A stretch of DNA of 64,000 nucleotides from Anabaena azotica FACHB-119 (GTDB lineage: Bacteria > Cyanobacteriota > Cyanobacteriia > Cyanobacteriales > Nostocaceae), in assembly GCF_014697625.1 (NCBI RefSeq), contig NZ_JACJSG010000003.1, positions 1 to 64,000 on the forward strand. The letters run 5' to 3'. The notes under the pieces were generated by a model. That model worked only from the letters and a program-made list of their open reading frames with translations, had not been told where the DNA came from and made no database searches. A program made the position numbers and the translations under genes. Every line of letters starts with the position of its first letter. Position 1 is the first letter of the stretch. Below are positions 7,944 to 15,467 of the stretch, in pieces.

Positions 7944-9002
7944 ATGTACAAGAAAATTATTTCGTTGATTTTATTTTTTTTATTATCCTTAACTTCCATA
8001 GGAGTATTAGCACAAACTCAGCGTCAAAATACTCGTGACCCTTGGCTACAACCATTTAGCTCTAATTCAATTTGGAATACACCAATTGGCTCAAAGGCTA
8101 AATATGTGCCTGCAAACATTAAACCAGCATCTTGGATAGCACCTGATACTGAATATTTTTTTAGGCTAAAAGCTACCGATCCCAAACGACCCCTTTACAC
8201 TCCAGGTAGCTGGACTAAAAGATGTCAGGGTAAGAATACAGCTTATATTTCTTTGCCAATTCCTGACGATTTAATTATTCCCGATGCTACAACTAAGCCT
8301 TACAATACACCAAATAATGCGGCTGCTTTTTTACTTCCTGATGGGAAAACATTGGTGCAAGTTGGTGTATTAGCACGATGTGTTCAAGGAGGGCCGATTT
8401 ATGGTTGGAGATACTTCCCCGATGTATCTATATATAGTGATGGTAGAGGAGGAGCGCATTTTGGTTCTGGATTATCTAGTTTTGGTGGCTCTATTCGTAA
8501 AGGTGAATTAACTAATAATAAACCAATTGCTCACGCTCTAAAAGTGTTAATCTGGGGAGAGAAATATCTTTACTATTCTAATAAGAGAAAAGGTTTTCGT
8601 TATCCAGGCGATCGCGCTGACTCTTACGCCGCTAAAAGATACAAGGGTACTAATCGGGCATTAGTACAAGGAAGCTTATTAGCTATTCCACCTCAAGTCA
8701 AACAAAAAAGTCTTAAACTGAAAACTATCCCAGGTAAAAAGATATTCCAAGCCCTTCAAGATTATGGTGCTTATGTGGTTGATGATGCAGCCTGGGATGC
8801 TTATTATATTAATATGGAATCTGGAGTTCTTGAAGAAGTTAAGCAAGCTTACGGCTTCAGTTTGTCGGGGAACAAAGGTGATTTTTTTAATGATATAAAT
8901 ACATTATTCAGTCAGCTAAAAGTTGTTGATAATAATAGCCCTAATAGCATTGGTGGCGGTGGAAAACGAAGACGACCTCTAGCACCACCATTAAATCAGT
9001 GA
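7944..9002 (+). CDS. Secreted protein of unknown function
   Basis: 352 aa from the ATG at 7944; the frame is also open 5 codons upstream from a TTG. Residues 1-23 form a clear signal peptide (lysines, then a hydrophobic run ending VLA before QTQR). The mature part opens DPWLQPFSSNSIWNTPIGSKA and contains LLPDGKTLVQVGVLARC, GGAHFGSGLSSFGGSIRKGEL and DYGAYVVDDAAWDAYYINME, which look like conserved blocks of a family seen in cyanobacteria and actinobacteria without assigned function. The C-terminus is basic and proline-rich. The stop codon TGA is part of an adjoining cagtgaacag STRR. Confidence 0.7.
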   Translation: MYKKIISLILFFLLSLTSIGVLAQTQRQNTRDPWLQPFSSNSIWNTPIGSKAKYVPANIKPASWIAPDTEYFFRLKATDPKRPLYTPGSWTKRCQGKNTAYISLPIPDDLIIPDATTKPYNTPNNAAAFLLPDGKTLVQVGVLARCVQGGPIYGWRYFPDVSIYSDGRGGAHFGSGLSSFGGSIRKGELTNNKPIAHALKVLIWGEKYLYYSNKRKGFRYPGDRADSYAAKRYKGTNRALVQGSLLAIPPQVKQKSLKLKTIPGKKIFQALQDYGAYVVDDAAWDAYYINMESGVLEEVKQAYGFSLSGNKGDFFNDINTLFSQLKVVDNNSPNSIGGGGKRRRPLAPPLNQ

Positions 9003-9141
9003 ACAGTTATCAGTTACCAGTTATCAGTTCTGACGGCGTATGGTGGGGGATAAAGAAGCGCCATCCTACGCCTTCCACCAATTGCTGTGGTGTTTCACCA
9101 AGGTATTTAACTGATAACTGTTCACTGTTCACTGTTCACTG
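9003..9141. repeat. Self-complementary STRR-bounded spacer
   Basis: The gap between convergent genes starts with tgaacagttatcagtta and ends taactgataactgttcactg, so the two sides pair. Further arms ggcgtatggtggg / cctacgcc-type lie inside. It would fold as a large hairpin in either transcript and might act as a bidirectional terminator. Confidence 0.6.
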
Positions 9142-11667
9142 TTAAAAAACAATAATCGCCCACATAGTAGCACCTAAAATTATAGCTGCTAGATGTTGCC
9201 AAAGCATAGCTCTGAAAGATTGACGAGCAATTTTTTGAGTCAATAATATTGTCAACAGCACCGAAAAGATGAGAGTTGCACCTTGTAAAAAAGCAATTAC
9301 TGCTGGGTGTGCTACTAATATTGGTAATTGTTCACCACTTAAGCCAAAAGTGGCAAATGTTACGGGTAAAATCTTTCCTCCTTCACCTAAACCCAAACGC
9401 AGATAATGAGCTAAATTTCCTCCTAATACTAATGGTAAATAACCATAGGCAAGTTCAATAAAGCGTCGAGGTTTACGGCGAGTATTGAATAATTTTATCA
9501 AACCGTAAGCTGACAAAACTACAGCCGCCGGAGTTAATAAAGCTAAAATTGAGATTCCCAAATGTAGCCAAAATTGAGTTAAATCAAGTTGCAAACCCCA
9601 CCAATTTAGTAATTCCGGTAAACGATGTAAATAAACTCCCCCTAACAGCAATAACAACAATGCAACTTCATAGTTACGCGGTACATGAGTTGTCCACAAT
9701 TCAATTCCAGGGGGACGCAGGTTAAACTCAACGGAACGATGGGGACAGGCTTTGAGACAAGTCATGCACAACACACAATCTCGGTTATCTTCCAACTGTG
9801 CAGGATGAGAATATAAGGGACAACCATCTGTTTCCCTTCCTTCACCTTTTTCGGGGCCGCCTTTGTAACATTGATAGGTGGTACAAGTGGCAGAACAAAT
9901 GCCTTGTTGCGCCCTCAATTCTGTCATGGAAAGTTTAGCAAATAAACCATTCATGCCGCCAATAGGACAAAGATAGCGACACCAAAATCGCCGCTCAAAT
10001 AGGGCAGAAAATATCATTGCTCCGGCGGTAATTAATAATAGTAAACAGGCGGAAAGATAGGCGGTATTTTCTAAATGCCAAAGTTCTTCCCAGAGAAAAA
10101 TTAAGGTGAATAAACCAAATAAAAACCATCCGCCCCATTTTTCGGCATTTTCTCGCGGCCAGCGTTGGAGTTTGCGCGGGAATAGCCACAGCGATAATTT
10201 TTGGGTGATTTCACCGTAAATCATAAAGGGACAGACAGCACACCACACCCGTCCTAAGAAGGGGAAAATAAACAGGATGATAGGCCACCACCAAGCCCAA
10301 AATAAATTTAAGGCAAAATTGCGATCGCGTGTTTGCGGCCCCACGAACAACACACCCACAACAAACGCAAACGCCGCCACTGTAAAACCATAGTTAATTT
10401 TGTCAGGCCACCAAGAACTCCGCAAAAACCGCCGTAACTCTGGATATAAGTTTAAAAGGTTGACACGATATTGCTTTTTCTTGGTTTCCGCCGCCCAGAA
10501 GATTTCTTCTGTTAATTCGCGACGTTCCCCAGCTTGAACAATAGCCCGTTCCACCAGGTTTTTCAATTCTTTGAGGTTGCCGGGAAAATCGTATGATTGT
10601 AAGCGGCGTAAAGCTTCTGGGGTAATTTGGGGTTTGCTAACTCCACGCGATCGCACATACAAACTAGTGTAATATTCAACCTGAGATTTAATATCAGCTT
10701 TCCGCACCCGTAACGGTGGTACTTTGATAATATGTCCCACACAGCGTTCAATTTTCGCCTCGGTTTTTTCCGAAACAATGAAAATTCGCGCTTTGTTGCT
10801 GCGTGGTTCCGCCGTGGGTTCCCCCGCCCTTGTTACAGGAGTATACATATTTGTGGTTAATAACTGCGCCACAGGTTGTAATAACTCAGGCGGTAATTCT
10901 TGCAGGTTGTTGAGAATTAAACTACCTTCCCCCAACCATTCCAACAGTCCAGGCTTCCCGCCAGCACGACCAAATAAGTCAGCACCGCTAGTTTGTAAAA
11001 TGCTACAATTGACCTTAATAATTGGTTCGCGTCGTTTGGGCGAACTAAAATGGATCAAAGCGGCGATATTATCCTTCTCTAACCCTGGTTCACCAAATAT
11101 TTCTGTTGACTTCCTATCAGCCGCAGCTTCGCGAATTTGTTCCCGCAGACGCACGGCGTAACGACTTGTCCCGACAATTCCCCGTTGCGCTTTGGTGACT
11201 AAATAGGGACGCAACGCCACAGAACGTTCCTGTTCGTAAGTTAATGCAGATGTTACCTGTGCTAGTTCCTGCGCCAACTGACGAGAAAAGGCTTTGGTAA
11301 TTTCGGGATATTTGCTAATTAAGTCCCGAAATTTAGCCGCAGGTACAGCCCAGACATGAGATTCTGTCAGAGTAACAATTTTACATGATGTGAGTTCATC
11401 TAAGAGTAATTCTTGCAGGTTAATTACTGCCCCTGGTAGGAAGCCACGGGCTAAAACTGAACTATTTTGATTACTAGTCTCGCTTTCTAACTGTCCATCT
11501 TGGATGATGTAAAGTGCTGCTGGGGGGGTGGCTTCTGCAACTAGGGTAGTTCCCTTGGGTATGGTTTGCGGTTCCAGAACTTGGGCGATCGCATCCAGTG
11601 CCGCAGGTGAGAGAATACCTAAAGTTGTCCGCTCTTGTAGCCATATAACTGTATCTGGAGATGTCAT
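9142..11667 (-). CDS. Crp-like sensor / degenerate sigma54-type AAA+ / membrane polyferredoxin fusion
   Basis: 841 aa in three parts. Residues about 10-130 are a cyclic-nucleotide-binding-type beta barrel (LYIIQDGQLES, GFLPGAVINLQELL). Residues about 165-400 resemble the sigma54-activator AAA+ domain (EIFGEPGLEKDN, ADLFGRAGGKPGLLEW, GEGSLILNNLQELPPELLQPVAQLL, FPGNLKELKNLVERA), but Walker A lacks the GTGK core, Walker B has NN for DE and the GAFTGA loop is missing. Residues from about 425 are a NapH/YccM-like membrane protein with CAVCPF, CRYLCPIGG, CSATC and a ferredoxin motif CVLCMTCLKACP. It probably couples sensing to membrane electron transfer rather than activating sigma54. Cyanobacteria are not known to have RpoN. 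Confidence 0.8.
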   Translation of the reverse strand: MTSPDTVIWLQERTTLGILSPAALDAIAQVLEPQTIPKGTTLVAEATPPAALYIIQDGQLESETSNQNSSVLARGFLPGAVINLQELLLDELTSCKIVTLTESHVWAVPAAKFRDLISKYPEITKAFSRQLAQELAQVTSALTYEQERSVALRPYLVTKAQRGIVGTSRYAVRLREQIREAAADRKSTEIFGEPGLEKDNIAALIHFSSPKRREPIIKVNCSILQTSGADLFGRAGGKPGLLEWLGEGSLILNNLQELPPELLQPVAQLLTTNMYTPVTRAGEPTAEPRSNKARIFIVSEKTEAKIERCVGHIIKVPPLRVRKADIKSQVEYYTSLYVRSRGVSKPQITPEALRRLQSYDFPGNLKELKNLVERAIVQAGERRELTEEIFWAAETKKKQYRVNLLNLYPELRRFLRSSWWPDKINYGFTVAAFAFVVGVLFVGPQTRDRNFALNLFWAWWWPIILFIFPFLGRVWCAVCPFMIYGEITQKLSLWLFPRKLQRWPRENAEKWGGWFLFGLFTLIFLWEELWHLENTAYLSACLLLLITAGAMIFSALFERRFWCRYLCPIGGMNGLFAKLSMTELRAQQGICSATCTTYQCYKGGPEKGEGRETDGCPLYSHPAQLEDNRDCVLCMTCLKACPHRSVEFNLRPPGIELWTTHVPRNYEVALLLLLLGGVYLHRLPELLNWWGLQLDLTQFWLHLGISILALLTPAAVVLSAYGLIKLFNTRRKPRRFIELAYGYLPLVLGGNLAHYLRLGLGEGGKILPVTFATFGLSGEQLPILVAHPAVIAFLQGATLIFSVLLTILLTQKIARQSFRAMLWQHLAAIILGATMWAIIVF

Positions 11668-11729
11668 CCTGGTTTCTCCGCGTCGGCTGCTTGCTGTATA
11701 AAAGGGATATCCCTAATCATAGCTATGTC

Positions 11730-11822
11730 ATGAGTTTATCTGATTTACCGAACCTTTGGGTTCCTTTAGTGCTTTTGGGTTTAATTGTGGCGGCGGCGGT
11801 GTTTTTTAGTCGCAGTAGTTAG
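11730..11822 (+). CDS. Possible 30-aa single-pass membrane protein
   Basis: An ATG-TAG frame of 30 codons encodes a short polar N-terminus (MSLSDLPN), one strongly hydrophobic helix (LWVPLVLLGLIVAAAVFF) and a basic tail SRSS. This is the shape of small thylakoid-complex subunits, but I do not recognise it as any Psb, Psa or Pet protein. It lies between divergent larger genes. No clear Shine-Dalgarno sequence. Confidence 0.4.
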   Translation: MSLSDLPNLWVPLVLLGLIVAAAVFFSRSS

Positions 11823-11879
11823 TTGATAAATTAATACATTGGAAAACAAAACTTTTTTTATTGGAGTTTGTAACTTATT

Positions 11880-13721
11880 ATGACTGAGCAATCAACCATA
11901 ACCAGTTCTACAGTCAACAGAGAGCAAATAAAAATTATTCTCAAAAAATTTTTAGATAATAAAAATTATAAAGTGCTTGCTATCAAAGGTAAATGGGGTG
12001 TGGGAAAGAGCTACATAGTACAGGAGTTTCTATCTGAGTGCAAGCAGGAATATTATTATGCTTCTGTATTTGGTTTATCTTCCATTGAACAGCTAAAAAT
12101 ACAAATATTGACAAATTTTAATAACTATCAAGAAAGCCCAAACGAAAAAAGTTTATCTCAATCATCTGAAAGTATCCACATACTTAATAAAATATGTAAC
12201 ATATCTTCAATCAAAAAAAATATTTTTGATTTTTTTGTAAATAAAGTAAAACATATACGGGATTTTATTTTAAATAATTCTGAAACAATATCTAAGATTA
12301 ATTTGGGAAATCTTAAGGAGCAAGATATCACATTTTCATTATCAGGTTCAGTTATACCATTAGGGCTGAATTTATTCTTCAATAAGAAGATAAGTAAATC
12401 AGTTATATGTATTGACGATCTTGAAAGAACATCTAATCTAAAATTAGATGAAATACTCGGATTTGTTGAGAATATAGCTCAAAGAAAAGAATGTAAGGTA
12501 ATTTTGATTTATGACGAAGACTCTCTTGGGGAAAATGCGAAAGATGTTCTTACAAAATATCGAGAAAAAGTTATTGATTTTGAAGCCGAATTTAAACCAA
12601 CAGTAGAAGAAAATTTATTTGTTGTATTTGAAAAAGATAGTCATGATATAGAAACAATTTTAGAAGTTTTTAAAAAAACTTATACAAGAAATATTCGCAT
12701 TATACACAAATGTAAATGGTTAATTGATGAAATCATAAGCTTAATACCAGATTGCCACCCAAGATTACGTAAGCAAATAATTATAAATATTATTATAATT
12801 GTACTGGCAAGATTTGATATAAATTTTTATAGTGGCTTTAGAAAAATTAGTGTTAAAACAATTTCAAATTTAATAGATTCATTTATAAATAGTGGAGAGA
12901 ATATTAAAGATTTGGATGATAGAATAAGTACAATATCTTACCTAAGTTATTTAGGTTATAATGTTTTAGAAATTGATAAAGAAATTATTCAAATGGTTGA
13001 AAGCTATTTTTACAATAATGAGGAATTTATCAGAAAGTATGATTTCATTAATGTAAGAGAAAAGCAAAAACAAATTATTGAAAAATCCTCTTATATTTGG
13101 GAACCTTATTATAATTCTTTTCAAGATTCCAGCCAAGAAATTTGTCAAAGGTTAACTACTTTTATTCAAGAGCATCATCTTGATTTAACTATAGAAGAAT
13201 TTGAAAAAATAGAAAATACTGCCGTTGATATTGGTTTGAATATTAAACAAGATATCCTTGAATATAAAAGACAATTATTAGCCCATATGATTAGAAAATC
13301 ACCACCCCACCTGTTGAAAAGTCTAAGAAATAAAGTAGATAATTTTTATGATTTGAACTTAGAATTAGAAAATAAAATATCTCAATTTGATGTAAATCGT
13401 GATATTACTGGAGTTTTGAAAAAAATAATAAATAATTACAGTGATTTATCATACGTCGAACCCTGGTCTTACGAAGATATTGAGTTTTTAAATAACTGTA
13501 CTATCGAAGAATATGTTGAATGGCTTCAACAAGGTGATTCTGGCTTAGTTAGGATGGTTAGATACTGCCTTAAGATGGGTGATGTTGCATCTCAACGCTT
13601 AAAAGAGGCTATAACTATTTTGGCAAAGGGCAGTTCTCTGAATGCTATTAGAGCAAAGTTTCTATATGGCATAGATATAGAGAATGAAGAGGAAATAAAA
13701 GATACAAGAGGTAATGATTAG
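11880..13721 (+). CDS. KAP-like P-loop NTPase, AT-rich, probably acquired
   Basis: 613 aa. The N-terminus has a Walker A motif (GKWGVGKS, residues 37-44) and a Walker B-type strand SVICIDDLER (about 174-183), spaced and worded as in KAP-family STAND-like NTPases, followed by ILIYDEDSL. No transmembrane insertion is obvious. The rest (about 270-613) is helical, rich in I, K, N and E, without a recognised domain. Base composition is far more AT-rich than its neighbours and HIP1 sites are absent, which points to transfer. KAP ATPases are often found in anti-phage contexts, but no partner gene is adjacent here. Confidence 0.7.
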   Translation: MTEQSTITSSTVNREQIKIILKKFLDNKNYKVLAIKGKWGVGKSYIVQEFLSECKQEYYYASVFGLSSIEQLKIQILTNFNNYQESPNEKSLSQSSESIHILNKICNISSIKKNIFDFFVNKVKHIRDFILNNSETISKINLGNLKEQDITFSLSGSVIPLGLNLFFNKKISKSVICIDDLERTSNLKLDEILGFVENIAQRKECKVILIYDEDSLGENAKDVLTKYREKVIDFEAEFKPTVEENLFVVFEKDSHDIETILEVFKKTYTRNIRIIHKCKWLIDEIISLIPDCHPRLRKQIIINIIIIVLARFDINFYSGFRKISVKTISNLIDSFINSGENIKDLDDRISTISYLSYLGYNVLEIDKEIIQMVESYFYNNEEFIRKYDFINVREKQKQIIEKSSYIWEPYYNSFQDSSQEICQRLTTFIQEHHLDLTIEEFEKIENTAVDIGLNIKQDILEYKRQLLAHMIRKSPPHLLKSLRNKVDNFYDLNLELENKISQFDVNRDITGVLKKIINNYSDLSYVEPWSYEDIEFLNNCTIEEYVEWLQQGDSGLVRMVRYCLKMGDVASQRLKEAITILAKGSSLNAIRAKFLYGIDIENEEEIKDTRGND

Positions 13722-14328
13722 TATTAATTTAAAAATAATTTTGACTGATCGCTCACTATTTATTTCTACCATTAGATAGATTGCCAAAAATCCCTCTAGC
13801 ATACTATCTCACCAAGTTCTGCTAGCTAGTTATATCGTCTCTTGATGAACCTGCACATTATTTCTGGCTATAGAGATTGACCTGCCAATTTCTACATAAT
13901 TAGGACTTACGCATGAAAACGAAAAATCAAGGGTTTTGACAAGGGTATAGGGGTATAACGCAAAGTCTGAGCGCCGGCTTCCGGCGATCAGAACTTTGTA
14001 AGAGAGGGGTGTAGGGGGGTAAGCCTTCAAAACCTACACCCTTACACCCTTACACCCTTACACCCAGTCTTAACAGATAACATTGGTGCGTAAGTCCTGA
14101 TAATTTATTTAGCGCAACTTCATCAAGAATTGGTATTAAAACTATTACCCCTTCGGTTATTACTGCTCTCACTTGTGACGATTTCATTCTTGAAGCTTTA
14201 TTTAGCGCAGCTTCAGAAAAAATTGGTATAACCTGATTTTAACTGCATAAGTTCCTAAGTTATAGCTGATGTCTTAACAAACAGATTTTTCTACCCACAA
14301 AACTATTCAACTGAAGAACTAAACGGTT
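13722..14328. other. Gene-free interval with a family A element
   Basis: Holds the family A copy at 13901-14098 and two related segments, ttatttagcgcaacttcatcaagaattggtat-like (from 14105) and tttatttagcgcagcttcagaaaaaattggt-like (from 14199), which form a diverged direct repeat of about 95 bp. No credible ORF. Confidence 0.65.
13901..14098. mobile_element. Family A MITE-like element, copy 2, with a 48-bp insert
   Basis: Ends taggacttacgca and tgcgtaagtcct are as in copy 1, but at 13958-14005 it has about 48 bp absent from copies 1 and 3. The insert is itself an imperfect palindrome (caaagtctgagcgccgg / ccggcgatcagaactttg). The sequence on both sides of the insert is continuous in copy 1, so this is an insertion of a smaller hairpin. 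Confidence 0.75.
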
Positions 14329-14877
14329 ATGCGATCGCAACTTAACAATAAGGCACAAATTCTTACATCTTCCCTTGTTCGCATTGCTAAAGGAACCCTA
14401 AATTTGACCCTTGTAGCTAGCCTTGTTTCCATTCCTCATATTAGTCGTGCGGATGGGATACCAAGTCAACTACAAGGTGAATGGGGTTATCGTCGGATAT
14501 CTCCAATTCAACATAAAGAAGGCTATACTGGAGAATTAGCACAACCGAATGGTTCTAGCGATCGCTTCAAAGTCACACCCAATGGCAACTACGAGCGTGC
14601 CAGATTACTGCAAACTAGCACCTATGATTGCGCTTCGTACTTATTTATTCAAGAAAAGGGCCAGGTCAAAATAGACGGTGAGAAATTAATTTTTGAGCCT
14701 AGCAACAGCTTTGTTAAAGGTCAGCAATGTAGCGCCTCCAACACCTATCAACGCCGCAATACAGCTAAAGTAGAAACCTATAGCTGGTCTTTAGAAAAGA
14801 ACGACAACGGTCAGGAAGTTTTGGTACTGGAAACGCTTGATGGTCAAAGTAAAGCTCATTATGATCGCCCTAAGTAG
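14329..14877 (+). CDS. Secreted protein of unknown function
   Basis: 182 aa. An N-terminal basic region and hydrophobic stretch (about 21-40) ending SRADGIP indicate export. The mature part starts LQGEWGYRRISP and has alternating strands with two cysteines (TYDCASYLF, GQQCSAS) spaced for a disulfide, giving it the look of a small beta-barrel or lipocalin-like fold, but I do not recognise the family. The start codon is embedded in a HIP1 octamer (ATGCGATCGC). It stands alone. Confidence 0.6.
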   Translation: MRSQLNNKAQILTSSLVRIAKGTLNLTLVASLVSIPHISRADGIPSQLQGEWGYRRISPIQHKEGYTGELAQPNGSSDRFKVTPNGNYERARLLQTSTYDCASYLFIQEKGQVKIDGEKLIFEPSNSFVKGQQCSASNTYQRRNTAKVETYSWSLEKNDNGQEVLVLETLDGQSKAHYDRPK

Positions 14878-14952
14878 TATAGGTGAGGGGTTATGACACC
14901 TATGACAGATATACACCCCTACAACCGATAATCTCTAAAGATAAAAATTTCT

Positions 14953-15330
14953 TCAAATACCCAATATCTGGATAGATTTTTCTAACACTTCTTTGGGACG
15001 GAATGGTTTAGTTAAATATAAATCAGCACCAACATCAATTCCTTTTTGTTTATCAAATTCCTGTCCTTTTGCTGTCAACATAATAATGTAGACATCAGTC
15101 ATTTCCAGTTCATTTTTAACGAGCTGACAAACTTCCAAACCACTCATTTTAGGCATCATCACATCGAGAAATACCAGATTTGGTTTTTCAGTTTTAATAA
15201 TTTCCAGAGCTTCTACTCCATTTCTGGCAGTTAAAAGTTCCACGCCTTCTTCTTCTAGTGATTCTAAGGCTTGTTCCATTAAAATCACAATATTAGGTTC
15301 ATCGTCAACAATCAGAATTTTCTGGTTCAT
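14953..15330 (-). CDS. Single-domain response regulator (CheY-like)
   Basis: 125 aa, just one receiver domain. Acidic pocket D9-D10, phosphoacceptor D56 in LVFLDVMMPKMSG, switch threonine in IIMLTAKGQE and lysine in LTKPF are all present. It relays phosphate from a histidine kinase to an unknown partner. It lies downstream of the large hybrid kinase on the same strand, with a G-rich repeat spacer of about 137 bp between them, so a functional pair is likely. Confidence 0.92.
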   Translation of the reverse strand: MNQKILIVDDEPNIVILMEQALESLEEEGVELLTARNGVEALEIIKTEKPNLVFLDVMMPKMSGLEVCQLVKNELEMTDVYIIMLTAKGQEFDKQKGIDVGADLYLTKPFRPKEVLEKSIQILGI

Positions 15331-15467
15331 AGTTGGGGATTAGGGATTAGGGACTGGGGACTGGGGATTGGGGATTGGGGGAAGATAGGAGAAAGAGACA
15401 AGGGTAAGGGGTAAAGGATTTAAATTCTTCCCTTTCTCCTTTCCCCTTTCCCCTTTAACCTTTTCCC
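15331..15467. repeat. G-rich / pyrimidine-rich short repeat tract
   Basis: Runs of gggattaggg, ggggactgggg and gggattgggg followed by cctttcccctttcccc. The same gggactgg repeat type continues into the 3' end of the neighbouring hybrid kinase gene and encodes its last residues. Confidence 0.7.

Noticed and set aside
9142..11667. A working sigma54-dependent activator
   Set aside because: Walker A, Walker B and GAFTGA are degenerate and cyanobacteria are not known to have RpoN.
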